Shown in pieces: positions 52,559 through 62,199 of a DNA stretch of 64,000 nucleotides. The notes beneath the pieces are model-generated. The model saw only the letters and a program-made list of their open reading frames with translations. It made no database searches and was not told the origin of the DNA. Position 1 is the stretch's first letter. The number at the start of each line of letters is the position of its first letter. Made by a program: the position numbers and the translations under genes. The DNA comes from Sphagnum magellanicum (lineage: Eukaryota; Streptophyta; Sphagnopsida; Sphagnales; Sphagnaceae). The stretch covers positions 4,588,001-4,652,000 of the forward strand of contig CM038919.1 in NCBI GenBank assembly GCA_021904315.1, given 5' to 3'.

Positions 52559-52814
52559 AAATTTTGGGGCATGGGACAACACCATGTCCTTGGATGATGA
52601 GAGCATTACCATTTAGCCAGAGCCAAGGTATCAACTACAAAATAACACACAATCATTTGAGTTGATTTCTTTGAGCTCATAATCTTCACAATGGTACCAT
52701 CAATCATCTATAGCACCATCGTCACCCAGTACAACTCCTACTAAGAATTCAGGTTTAGGTTACACTACATCAACAATACATTAAAGTCCATTTGGAGGGG
52801 TTAATCAATGGGGT

Positions 52815-55015
52815 ATGCCTCTTGCTGCACCAGCTTTCACACCATCACTATATATTCCATTGCAAGCTGCTACTTCTACACCCATATACACCATGGAAGT
52901 AAGTAATTCTTCTAGGAAAATTGAAAAGTTTAGCGGAAGGCCAAGTACCATTTCTTTGAGGGAGTTCAAAACAACTTTTTCAACTATGGTTTGTGAAGTA
53001 GAGCTCAAGTATGGTGTAAATTACACCGAGGCATTCGCATTCAAACAACTAGTTCGTTATGTGCACTATGAGGCATTGGATGTTTACGAACAACATTTTC
53101 CGAAAATTTTAGGCGTCACCCAAATCCCCAATCCAACTTATGCCACCACCATCACCACCGCCTCTCAAGCTGGATAGTAAGTTGACATTACACATAATGG
53201 GATTGTGCCCAATAATCCAAATCTGATACCTACTTTAGTAAACCTTTCTCTTCAACAACTCATTGCTGCTACCGCAAACATTCCTTCCACCATTGATGCA
53301 CCAACTTTTACTGATCAAGTGGGGGTATTCTTTCGAGTTCTTGAGCTAGAATTTCTGGTTAAAAGTTTTGAAAAAGTTTTATAGCTTGGCAGAAAGATGA
53401 AACCTTCAAGATGCTCTATAGGAGGTTTCTCAAGCTTAAAAAGGATACTCAAAGCATCACAAATTTAGAAGCTGCCCATCGGTATTTTCGTTCTTTAGAA
53501 GATACTCCAACACTCCATGCACAGGTTTTGCAACGAGTTTTTACAAAATTTGGAAACTTGTACACTTCGTTAGATGTGTATAACATTCTTAAAAAGTTGG
53601 AACTAGCTCATGCACATTATGAGGCTAGTACTATGAAGCCTCCATCACATTCAAGGCCTTAGCTTGCACCAACTACACTAACCAGATCATCACATTCTTC
53701 TTCAAAGGCTAAAACGGTGCACTCAACTACACCTATCCTACCTTCTTACAACTATGGTGGCAATCCTGCCCAGAAAGTTACTAAGTGCAACATTCCTTTT
53801 GAGGATCTTTTTTGTGATTATTGTGGGAAAGAAGGACATTAGGAAGCTATTTATTTTGCTAAGTTCTCGAAATGGAAACAACTCCAATTACCACGGCAAA
53901 ATCTACCAACATCTTTTGTTGCCCCTCAACCAAAAACCAAGGCACCTCAACTTTCCACTCATGCTTTCCCCACCAAAGGTAATTCTAATAAAAATGTTAA
54001 GAAAGAGCATAATGTTGATAAGAGGGAGGTGCTTCAAGCCCATGTTGCTCAAATTCAAACTCTACAAAATGAACTTGAATCATTTAAGGCCCAACTTGAT
54101 AATTTTAAAGGCAAGTCTTTCCAACTAGTTAGTCATGCCCAACCTATACAGGGTTTAAGATCATGGGAGGGACCTCCTAGGTCGTTCTATGGCCTCTCAC
54201 ATAATGCCATGGTTGGGGAGTATGTTCTTTCTAATGCACACAATTTTAGTTTCACACCAAAATTTGCCACTTCTTTTTGCCCTTCGTACTTTGCGACACA
54301 AGAGGCTAGTGTGGCACCCAAAGTTTCTACCACTAGACAGGTAATGCAAACTAATGGACTTGCATCTGGTTTAAGTCCTATTACTAAGGCTAAAGGGGCT
54401 CGAGCAATCATGCCACAATCTTTTCTTCCTCTTAACACGGAAAAACACATTTTGTTAGCGAGCGGGGAGGAAACTATTACACCACAAGCTGCTAGGGCAT
54501 CAAATTCTTGTGTCCAAAGAATACCTATACATTAGGAAAACACATAATTTTCCACTAATCAACTTATGGAGTGTTAATTTCAAATGCGTGAAGTGGCACA
54601 AAAGCTTACACCATTATTTAATTTTCAAGATTTGAAATTAAGCACCAGGGACATAATTGCACTATTAAAGGATACCCTAAACATTACATCAAGTCCTCTA
54701 CCAATCTCTGATCCACATGCTATAAGGGTCCTATCCAACACCTTGGAGAGACATTCGATTGGTTCACGTGTTATAGATGGGGTTCATAATTTGGTCATTA
54801 GTTCTAGCATGGCTAAACTAGTGGGCTCTTCTATTTTTATTCTACATTCACATATTAGAAGGGAATTAAGAATGCCTCACTTGTGGATTTGTTACATAGC
54901 AAAGGCGTTATGGATAGGCATTCTCTCCACAAAGTCTTTGACTCATTTTCCAAAGGTGGTGCCTAGTGAAAAAACTTCCATTGCCACTAGAGTTGCCATT
55001 GTCAACAAATACTGA
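52815..55015 (+). pseudogene. Gag of the methyltransferase-bearing gypsy element
   Basis: Capsid/nucleocapsid precursor, decayed. The N-terminal part (52815-53174) holds FSGRPSTISLREFKTTFSTM, and the middle (53411-53659) reads FLKLKKDTQSITNLEAAHRY. Around 53740-53860 two zinc knuckles are seen, both damaged: the first has lost an early Cys, and the second (CDYCGKEGH) is followed by TAG and a Tyr where the last Cys should be. A likely coiled coil follows (VLQAHVAQIQTLQNELESFK, near 54030-54090). A further conserved-looking part runs 54584-55015 (LSTRDIIALLKDTL). Stops include TAG at 53175, 53382, 53660, 53840 and 54533. One frame change lies between 53384 and 53411; from there to 55015 the frame is constant. 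Confidence 0.75.
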
Positions 55016-55640
55016 GTCAATAATCCAAGTGGGAGGACATACACTCAGAGTGATACTTCTTGATACAGGTGCCCAACTAGTGATCCTTGGAATTCAATTC
55101 GCCAACAAGATGGGCATGCTAAACTCCAAACTACAAAAATCTATGTGGCAAATTCGCATCGCTAATGGGAGTGGAAAGGAAGTACTTGGGGAGAGCTCAG
55201 ATTTTATTACATTTAACTTCAATGAAGGTATAGATCAGGAGCTTTACCTATTGGTCAAATGTTTACTCACACATGCCACCAGTTACGATGTGTTCATTAG
55301 GCAAGAGGCTTGTTTCCACCAGGTTTCATAATTGACAATTCATTCGAACATGCGTACTACCAAATGGATTGAGAGACTAATGGCCACCACCTAGGATACA
55401 TACCCCTTGATTTACATGGGAACCATAGTCCTATGCTTCACCATTGTATGCTCAAGGAAACACACATTATTTCCTACATCCAACAAGTTAGCCACGAATG
55501 GATAGAAGGAGATGAAAAGGAGATAGCTTATGCCCAAGCTACTGATAGCTTAAGGGTGGTTACTACTAACATTCAACACGGACCAGAGGTTTTACAAAGG
55601 TTCAAAGTAGCCCACGAGCCCTTGGTCAAAGCTTAATCTA
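54966..55640 (+). pseudogene. Retroelement aspartic protease region
   Basis: Would cleave the Gag-Pol polyprotein. The active-site Asp is in VILLDTGAQLVILG (DTG codons 55062-55070). A downstream block SYDVFIRQEA resembles the flap and C-terminal region of gypsy proteases. The frame differs from gag by +1 and overlaps it by about 50 nt, consistent with gag-pol frameshifting in the ancestor. A one-base loss near 55310 shifts the frame for the remainder (55433-55636), which leads towards the methyltransferase. Confidence 0.75.
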
Positions 55641-55674
55641 GTTTTGAGAACATGGAGAACCATGGTGAACCGAT

Positions 55675-55869
55675 CATAGTTATGACATTCTTGGTGCGAG
55701 AATGTTATGGAAGCCTAAAGAAGCAAGAATTTTAAAGAATTTTAAAAAAATTTATAGATCAACCAGTGTAATTTGGTAAACATTCGCAGGTAAAGAATGT
55801 TATGACAAGGTGCTAAATGAAGAATTTTAAAGAATTTTAATGTGCAAAATGAAGAATGTCATAACTATG
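55675..55869. mobile_element. MITE with 18-bp perfect TIRs and 8-bp TSD, nested in pol
   Basis: The element starts CATAGTTATGACATTCTT and ends with its exact reverse complement. Both sides carry the 8-bp duplication GAACCGAT (55667-55674 and 55870-55877), pointing to a hAT-type transposase. Inside, gaagaattttaaagaatttt-like words occur twice. Removing the 195 bp plus one duplication (203 nt) makes the frame before it and the methyltransferase frame after it coincide. Confidence 0.95.
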
Positions 55870-55920
55870 GAACCGATTAAACCAGTACTTCGTTAACTAA
55901 TCACCTAGACATTACCTAAA

Positions 55921-56868
55921 GAAGGGATTACATTACTAAAGCTTTTTGGTGGTATTGGTACAGGTGTCGAAACCCTACTATAGTTAGGGATGGTGGTTCA
56001 AAGGTATTTCTACATAGACATTGATCCTATTGCAAGGCAAGTGGCAACATCGAGAATGATGGAGCTCACAGCCAAATTTCCACAACAGTTTACAACCACC
56101 ACATGGAAGGCCAGTTTCACTTTCTTGCCTTTTGACATACAACTAATTCGAAAGCAGCATATGGAATTACTTGGCCTCGTGGACCTCATCATTTCAGGTT
56201 GGGGGTGTCAAGGATTTTCAACGGTTAAATTTGGAGAAGGCTTGAATGACATAAGATCCGATCTTTTCATGGACATGGTATGATTGATCACGTGGGTTCA
56301 ATCTATTTCTCCTATGCTTGGTTATGTAATTGAGAATACCCCTTCTTAGCTTGACCAGGGGGAGAAAGTCTAAGAGCACTACACACTGGTCAAGCATTAC
56401 CTTGGAGAGCCACTCCTACTCGATGTGGCACAATGCGGTTCCTATGCGCACTGACTACGTAACTTGTGGACCAACCTTGCACCATTCTTAGTTTTACAAT
56501 TGATTTTGATATACACCATCAGAGACCCCAACCTATAGGTTTATCACATATTAGATGATTAGAGCTCTTGCCAACAAGTTACAAGGCAAGAAAAACCTCC
56601 TTGGTTTCCTACGAATATAATAGGAAAACCAAGAGGTGTTTGGCCCACCTTTGGCTCCTTCCCAGGAGCACACACCTTCCAAGGAGATGGACCAAGCTTG
56701 GTGTATCGTCATGTTTCAACCACTTGGGATGAACCGAGCCTAGAAGAAAGAAAAAAGGCTATGGGGTTCCAAATTCGCACTACTAGTTACACCAAGGTGA
56801 CTAGGTCGGAGCGTAACATTCTATTGGGGAGAAGCATGGACATGAACTCCCTTAATGGTTGTTGGTAA
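55921..56868 (+). pseudogene. DNA (cytosine-5) methyltransferase domain, DNMT3-like, inside pol
   Basis: Would transfer a methyl group from S-adenosylmethionine to cytosine C5. One frame spans about 315 codons. Motif I (SAM binding) is LKLFGGIGTG at 55938. Motif II is YFYIDIDPIA. Motif IV with the catalytic Cys is VDLIISGWGCQGFS near 56183-56220. Motif V is GLNDIRSDLF, and motif VI is GYVIENTP. Motif VIII-like is SYAH, stop, LRNLWTNLA, and motif IX/X is AMGFQ...ERNILLGRSMDMNSL near 56760-56850. Motifs are in canonical order, unlike rearranged plant DRM enzymes; LLGRS and AH-x-x-R-x-x-W-x-N-L fit DNMT3 best. The Pro of the usual PCQ/PCN is Gly here. Stops at 55981, 56281, 56347, 56371, 56452, 56536 and 56560 make this copy inactive. 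It sits between protease and RT of the same polyprotein. Confidence 0.88.
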
Positions 56869-57098
56869 CTTGTGTATTCTTTCAAATGTACAGAACACCA
56901 GCATTGTAATTAGCTTATAGTTTTGGCGATGTGCCTACATGGCACCCTAACCAAGTACACTTGCCTATGTTCAACACTTTACACTACACTCTTAGTGTTA
57001 GGGGGAAGGAGGTACCATGTAATTTGATTCAAGTTGTTTTTGATACACTTTGAGTTACATCAACTTCTGGAGAAACAATTATAACCTTCTACGAATTT

Positions 57099-58200
57099 GT
57101 GCAGTTGGATAGTGGAGAACCTAATACACCAGGTTCTTTAAACACACTTTCCAACTCCATTCCATGTGTTTCCAACTACCCTTTCATTATGGGGAACCAG
57201 CTCACCAAGAAGGAGAGAGACCAAGTCACAGACTTGCTAATTAAGTACAAAAATGTTCACATTGTCAATGAAAAACTTAGGTAGGTGTAAGACCATGCAG
57301 TTTTCTATAGACCTTACAGATGAAACACCCATCTATTGAAGGAGGCATAGGTTGAGTAAACATGAGTGGGAACTGGTAAATGAAAGATGTAAAAAGCTCC
57401 ATGAAACTAGTTTCATTCAACCATCAAGTTTTGATTTCATAGCCATTATAATAATGCCAGCAAATAAAGATTCAACTGGATTATGGATTGAGAAAAGGAT
57501 GTGCAGGGATTATAAGCCTTTGAACTCAGTTACACCTTAGGATAGGTACCCCATGCCATCCCTGAGGAATTGTTTGATAGGATTGGAAATTCAAACATCT
57601 TCATAATTGTGGATCTAAGGTAAGGCTTCCACCATATTTTGCTTGTTACAAAGGATCGCAAGAAAACAACATTCCATGGAAACAACAAGTTATGGGAATG
57701 GCTTGTGATGCCTTTTAGATTGAAGAATGCACCTGTCTTCTTTCAATGAGTCATGGACCAAGTTCTCGAAGGAGCAAATTTCATGAAGTGCTTACATAGA
57801 TGACTTCTGAATGCATAGCAAGGGATTCCTACAACACTTGGTTCATCTTGAAAAGTTATTCAAAAGGTTCCATGAAGTTAATATGAAGATCCATCTTTAA
57901 AAATGTGAGTTTGCTATCACCTCAGTAATCTACCTTGGACATAGAATTTTGCTAAATGGTATTATGGCTCATTGGGCCAAAGTAATAGCCATTTTGGAGA
58001 TGCCCAATCCTACTGATGTTCACACTTTGAGGAGCTTCATCAAACTATGTAATTATTAAAGGATTTATGTCCAAGACTTTAGTACTATTACTCATCCTCT
58101 CTATGCATTGTCAAAGAAGGATGTTGCTTGGACATAGAGTGAAGAGGCTCAAGAAGCTTTCAACACACTCAAGGAAAAGCTTTCAAAGTTCCCCATTTTG
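57099..58200 (+). pseudogene. Reverse transcriptase of the gypsy element
   Basis: RNA-dependent DNA polymerase, decayed. In order the frames show ERDQVTDLLIKYKNV, LTDETPIY then RRHRLSKHEWELV, MCRDYKPLNSVTP, IFIIVDLR, LWEWLVMPFRLKNAPVFFQ and the catalytic YIDD (57793-57804), then VNMKIHL, YLGHRIL and PTDVHTLRSF. Frame changes occur near 57285, 57560 and 57790; stops include TAG at 57538, TGA at 57337 and 57747, and TAG at 58135. About 80 codons of linker separate it from the methyltransferase. Confidence 0.85.
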
Positions 58201-58600
58201 AGAAGACTTGATTTCAGCAACGTCTTCATTCTACACACTTACTGGAGTGCTCTTGGTATTGGTGTTATTCTTAGCCAACTTGATGAAAAAGGCAAGGAAT
58301 GTGTTATCACCTATGGATCCCGAAACAACAACAAGCCTAAAAGTAACTATTCTTCATACGAAAGGCAGTGTCTTACTATTGTATGGGCTGTCATACATTT
58401 CAAGCCCTATTTTTATGACACCAAGTTCACTTTGTATATCGACCACTAGCGTATAAAGTGGTTGATGACCAACGATAAACTTACTAGTAAGTTAGTTCAT
58501 TGGGCGCTTATACTTTAGGAGTATGAGTTCAAGGTTATTCACCGACCTGGTATTATAGATCAGAACGCGGATACCATGTCGTAGAGACCTTTCACTACCT
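58201..58600 (+). pseudogene. RNase H domain of the gypsy element
   Basis: Degrades the RNA strand of the RNA-DNA hybrid during reverse transcription. The frame reads FILHTYWSALGIGVIL, where the first catalytic Asp is replaced by Tyr (codon 58240-58242). SYERQCLTIVWAV supplies the Glu region and LYIDH the second Asp, followed by TAG (58447) and IKWLM. The connection EYEFKVIHRPG is typical of gypsy elements. It is in one frame with the integrase downstream. Confidence 0.8.
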
Positions 58601-58699
58601 CTAAATATTTCTCAGAAACCAAGCAAGACTTTGATTAGATTCTAGTTATACATGTATCCTATGCATCTAATTATCTTGCACTACTGCAATGTAACCTGG

Positions 58700-59960
58700 T
58701 AGAACATCCCATTGTGGATATATGGGAGGATTTGGACATTCTAAGGTTTCTTTAGCATGGGGAATACCCTCCCCAAGTTACATCAAATCAACGAGATCGC
58801 ATACAATAATGGTCCAAACGCTACTCATGGAAGGACAATCACTTCGTCCGATGTTTAACACAAGGCGACAGAATGGTTCCTTCACCACATGAATGGCCTG
58901 GTCTTATTCAGAAGGTACATTTGGAGCTTGGACACTTTGGAGTTAAACATACTTATAGCTTCTTCATTCTTCATTATCATTGGAAAGGTATGTATGTTCA
59001 AGTTCGAGACATCATTACTAGGTGTGAACAATGTGATAGAGTGAGAACTTCCTTCTCCTTTCAATAGTTCATGCTTTCTCCACTCCCTATTCAGGGCATG
59101 TTTTATTGCTAGTCATGTGATTTAGTTGGAGAATTACCACAAACCTCCAAAGGTAATGTTTACATCATGATTATGATTGAGCATTTTTCAAATTGGGTCG
59201 AGCTTGTTGCGCTGCCGGATAAGTCATCATATAGCACCAACTACGCTTTCTTACAACAGGACCTAAGTAGGTTTAGGGCTTGTGCTAAGTGCCTTACTAA
59301 TTAAGGATCAGAATTCAAAAGAGAATTCCAAGACCTACTTGATCATGCTCTCATTGACCATCACCGGACTTCAAGGGATCATCCCCAAGTTGATGGCCTT
59401 GTAGAGAGGATAGTTTAGACATGCAAGAAGGGACTTTAGAATATTTGTCTCATTGGGAACAAAGAAGATTGGGACCTGGCCCTACCTTACATCGCCATGG
59501 GTTACAGGATGTCCAAACACCCCTCTTTGTCTCATTTCTCTCCTTACTTTTTACTTTTTTGGAAACATCCCATTCCACCCTCTTCCATTGCTGCTCAAAT
59601 GGACCAGGTTGTGGACTTGGACTCCCTAACCACTTAAATTAGGGTCATTACAGAAAAGGCTACTCTATTCAAGAGGGTTATGCCCATGGCCATGGAGAAC
59701 TTGTCCATTGCACAACATCAAGACACCTTACGGTATGCACACACACGAGGTGGCAATTACAAACCTAAGGTGAGACAATTTGATGTTGGTGACTTTGTGT
59801 ATCTTTAGCGACAACGCAATGATACTCTTGACACTTCTTCCAGTCGCATTATCTTGAGGATTAAGGCGATCAAGCCTTCAGGTGTGTTAGAGTTGCAAGG
59901 AGCTAATGGACGCACAATTCAGGATCACTCCCAAAACTATGCACCCTAACACCTACTAAA
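58700..59960 (+). pseudogene. Integrase of the gypsy element
   Basis: Inserts the cDNA into host chromatin. An N-terminal HHCC zinc-binding region is visible (HLELGHFGVKHT ... HYHWKGMY ... CEQCDR, 58920-59040). In the catalytic core the first Asp is in SCDLVGELP (59119), the second Asp has become Asn (LTN at 59299) and is followed by TAA, and the Glu is in VDGLVERIV (59404). A C-terminal block VRQFDVGDFVYL follows. The frame is unbroken for over 1 kb but holds stops at 58753, 58807, 59065, 59110, 59302, 59416, 59437, 59635, 59806 and 59947. Confidence 0.85.
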
Positions 59961-59988
59961 CTTGGATCCTACCATCATCACGTCGACT

Positions 59989-60165
59989 TAGATTCCTCCA
60001 CTTGAATATCCATGTTAGGTATGTCAGAGGATAGATGATGTTAATTATATGTTATTTTGTGATAATTGTAATGGTGGATATCATGTATTCTATCTCAAGC
60101 CGGAGCTCACTAAAGTTCCTGCCGACATTTGGTACTATTCATCATGTTCTCCTGTAGCACCTTGA
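59989..60165 (+). pseudogene. C-terminal PHD finger of the gypsy polyprotein
   Basis: PHD fingers bind histone H3 tails, often reading the K4 methylation state. In frame with integrase the sequence reads EYPC, TAG (60016), VCQRIDDVNYMLFCDNCNGG, YHVFYLKPEL, then VPADIWYYSSCSP. This matches the C4-H-C3 spacing with aromatic Trp before the last pair. Two zinc ligands are now Tyr (after YHVF and after IW). A chromodomain is what many gypsy elements carry here instead. The ligand losses mean this copy could not fold. Confidence 0.8.
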
Positions 60166-60398
60166 TTTCTACTCAAACCATGCCACGCTTTTCCTGGCTC
60201 AGGTCTGGGGGGGGATACATGAAAATTTCATCTCAACCTCCTCTTGTGCATTGTATATATATGTGTGCGTGCATCTCTTTTTGGTTGATTAGTTTCTACC
60301 TTTGGCTAATTTTAGTCTTTTTGTTCAGCAGAGTTTACTATGGATTTACACCCTTACAACATCGAACATCACATCACTACACGTCGCGACAAGTGTTG

Positions 60399-61219
60399 TG
60401 TCGCAACCCTACTTTGGCCAAGTGTGGGGGGTGAAGCCCAACACTTGGAAAAGTTGGAGGTTGGGAGTCTTCCGGGACTCCCGAATGTTCAAAGCTCGAC
60501 AGCAAGGGGCAAAACACCTCGCATTGGGGTGTTCTTGGTGTCATTGGAAAGGTCTTGAAACGTAAATATCGAAAATGCCCTCGCATTGGCAATTAGGACA
60601 TCTGCAGCCCAAGTTATGGGCAAAAGAAGGGCCGGGAGTCAAATTGGCAGTTTGAGTCCCGACCACTAAAAGTCGGGAATCGACCTCTTCCCGACGTCTG
60701 ATTTGAGCGTGCGACATGGCGTGGAAAGATCTCGACGAGGGCTACAACTTTGGTTCAGACCTCGTCACGATCCAACTCTGCAGTCGGGAGTTATGGCGGT
60801 TCAAAGTTCCGGGAGTCCCGTCGGGACAATTTCGGGACTCCATTTCGGGAGTCCCGGGAATTTGTGCCATTTGGATGTAGCCTCCGCGACCAGCCGCAGA
60901 AAATACTATATGGGGGAAGGTGGTGGCTTCCCCTGAGTCCGGGCCGTGGTGAATCTTGTGTGTCCAAATGCTCGTGGCAAGTCCCAACACCAAAGGGTGT
61001 CCCGAAGGCTAAACTAACCCGATTTGGGTGGTTTTTTGGATGCAGATTCACATGAGCTAAGTTAGTCCCTCGTCCTAGTCTAATCCCGGGGCTCCCAACT
61101 CGACCCTCTACCCCTTTCTAAAGTTGGAAGCCGGGAGCGTGCTACCAAGTTCAACTTTCTGCAACTTGATTTTGTGAAACCCTCAAGTGGGTTTCACCCC
61201 GTGACTTGGGAGCGCGTCA
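60399..61219. repeat. LTR-like unit A
   Basis: Begins TGTCGCAACCC and ends GCGTCA directly against unit B. It is relatively GC-rich with many cgggagtcccg and cgggactc words. It shares long collinear similarity with unit B (gggagtcaaattg, gtgcgacat, ggaaagatct, gccatttggatgt, gaaggtggtggcttccc), clearly diverged. Confidence 0.6.
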
Positions 61220-62126
61220 TGTTGCAACCCTAGCTTTGGGCTCGCAAACAAGGCAAAGGGGTTACAAGGTGGCAAGCTAAGAAGAAGCCCAGGAGTCACA
61301 TCACATACTCCCAGGAGTGTAAGAAAGCGTGAGGGAGTGTGAGGGACTAAACCCTCACACTCCCAAGGCAACTCCCACTTTGGGAGATGAAGTCCCAGTG
61401 AACTCCTGAAATTTCAAAGAGCAATTTCAAGGGTCAAAACTCAATGGTTTGTGGTGTTCTTTATATCATTGGAAAGTTGTTAGAACGTAGATGTCTAAAA
61501 TGGGATCACATTACTCATTTGGACATTTGAAACATAAGTTATGACCAAAAGAAAGGTCGGGAGTCAAATTGCCAATTTGACTCTTGACCAGAAAAAGTCG
61601 GAAATCGACCCGATTTACTTGGCTGGAGAGGGCGTGCGACATACCGTTGGAAAGATCTTGACGAAAACTACAACTTTGCTTGAAACTTCATCTCGATCCG
61701 ATGTCTACTCGCAAAGTTATGGGGCTCCAAAGTCACGGGAGTCCTAACTAACCCAATTTCGGGAGTCCCGAAAGAGAAAAGCCATTTGGATGTGGGCTCC
61801 ATGGCCAGCCACAAAGTATACTATAAGGATGAAGGTGGTGGCTTCCCTTAAGTTCGAGCTGTGATGAGTTTAGTGTGTCCGTGTTGCCCGTGGCTCGTCC
61901 TAGCACCAAAGGTGCTCCAACTATGCACTAACCACTTTGTGTGAGTTGTGTGCAGGCTCATGCGAATGAGTGAAGCTTGTCAACTCTTCTTAGTCCCATC
62001 CTAGAGCTTCAACACGCCCCTTTACCCCTCAAAGTGTTTTGAACTAGGGAGTGTGCCCCGACTCCTTTTCCGCTGTCTTCCACTTGGACTCGCATTTGAG
62101 TCCTTTAAGGAGTTGGGAATGTGTCA
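61220..62126. repeat. LTR-like unit B, head to tail with A
   Basis: Begins TGTTGCAACCC and ends GTGTCA. It lies directly upstream of a second gypsy gag, so it is probably that element's 5' LTR. It is 907 bp against 821 bp for unit A; the extra length lies near its start. A primer-binding site is not evident after its end. Confidence 0.5.
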
Positions 62127-62199
62127 ACAAGGAATCAATTCATTTGGTGTGTTTTTTATCTTTTAGAAAATAAATAAATAAAATAAAATAAAAATCAAC

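Larger units (their letters stand above)
51203..60398 (+). mobile_element. Degenerate Ty3/gypsy-type retrotransposon encoding a DNA methyltransferase and a PHD finger
   Basis: The domain order read on the plus strand is gag with zinc knuckles, aspartic protease, cytosine-5 methyltransferase, reverse transcriptase, RNase H, integrase, PHD finger. RT before integrase marks it as gypsy-type rather than copia-type. Gag and protease-pol lie in different frames and overlap at 54966-55015. Pol shows few frameshifts but dozens of in-frame stops, so it is dead. A MITE is nested at 55675-55869. The 3' end is uncertain: coding-like sequence stops near 60390, where an unrelated LTR-like repeat begins. 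Captured cytosine methyltransferases have been reported in some algal and dinoflagellate retrotransposons; I am not aware of this exact arrangement with a terminal PHD finger being characterised, but cannot search. Confidence 0.85.

Noticed and set aside
60399-61219. Unit A as the 3' LTR of the methyltransferase-bearing element
   Set aside because: It does not match the region upstream of gag, and it resembles unit B next to the second gypsy element instead.
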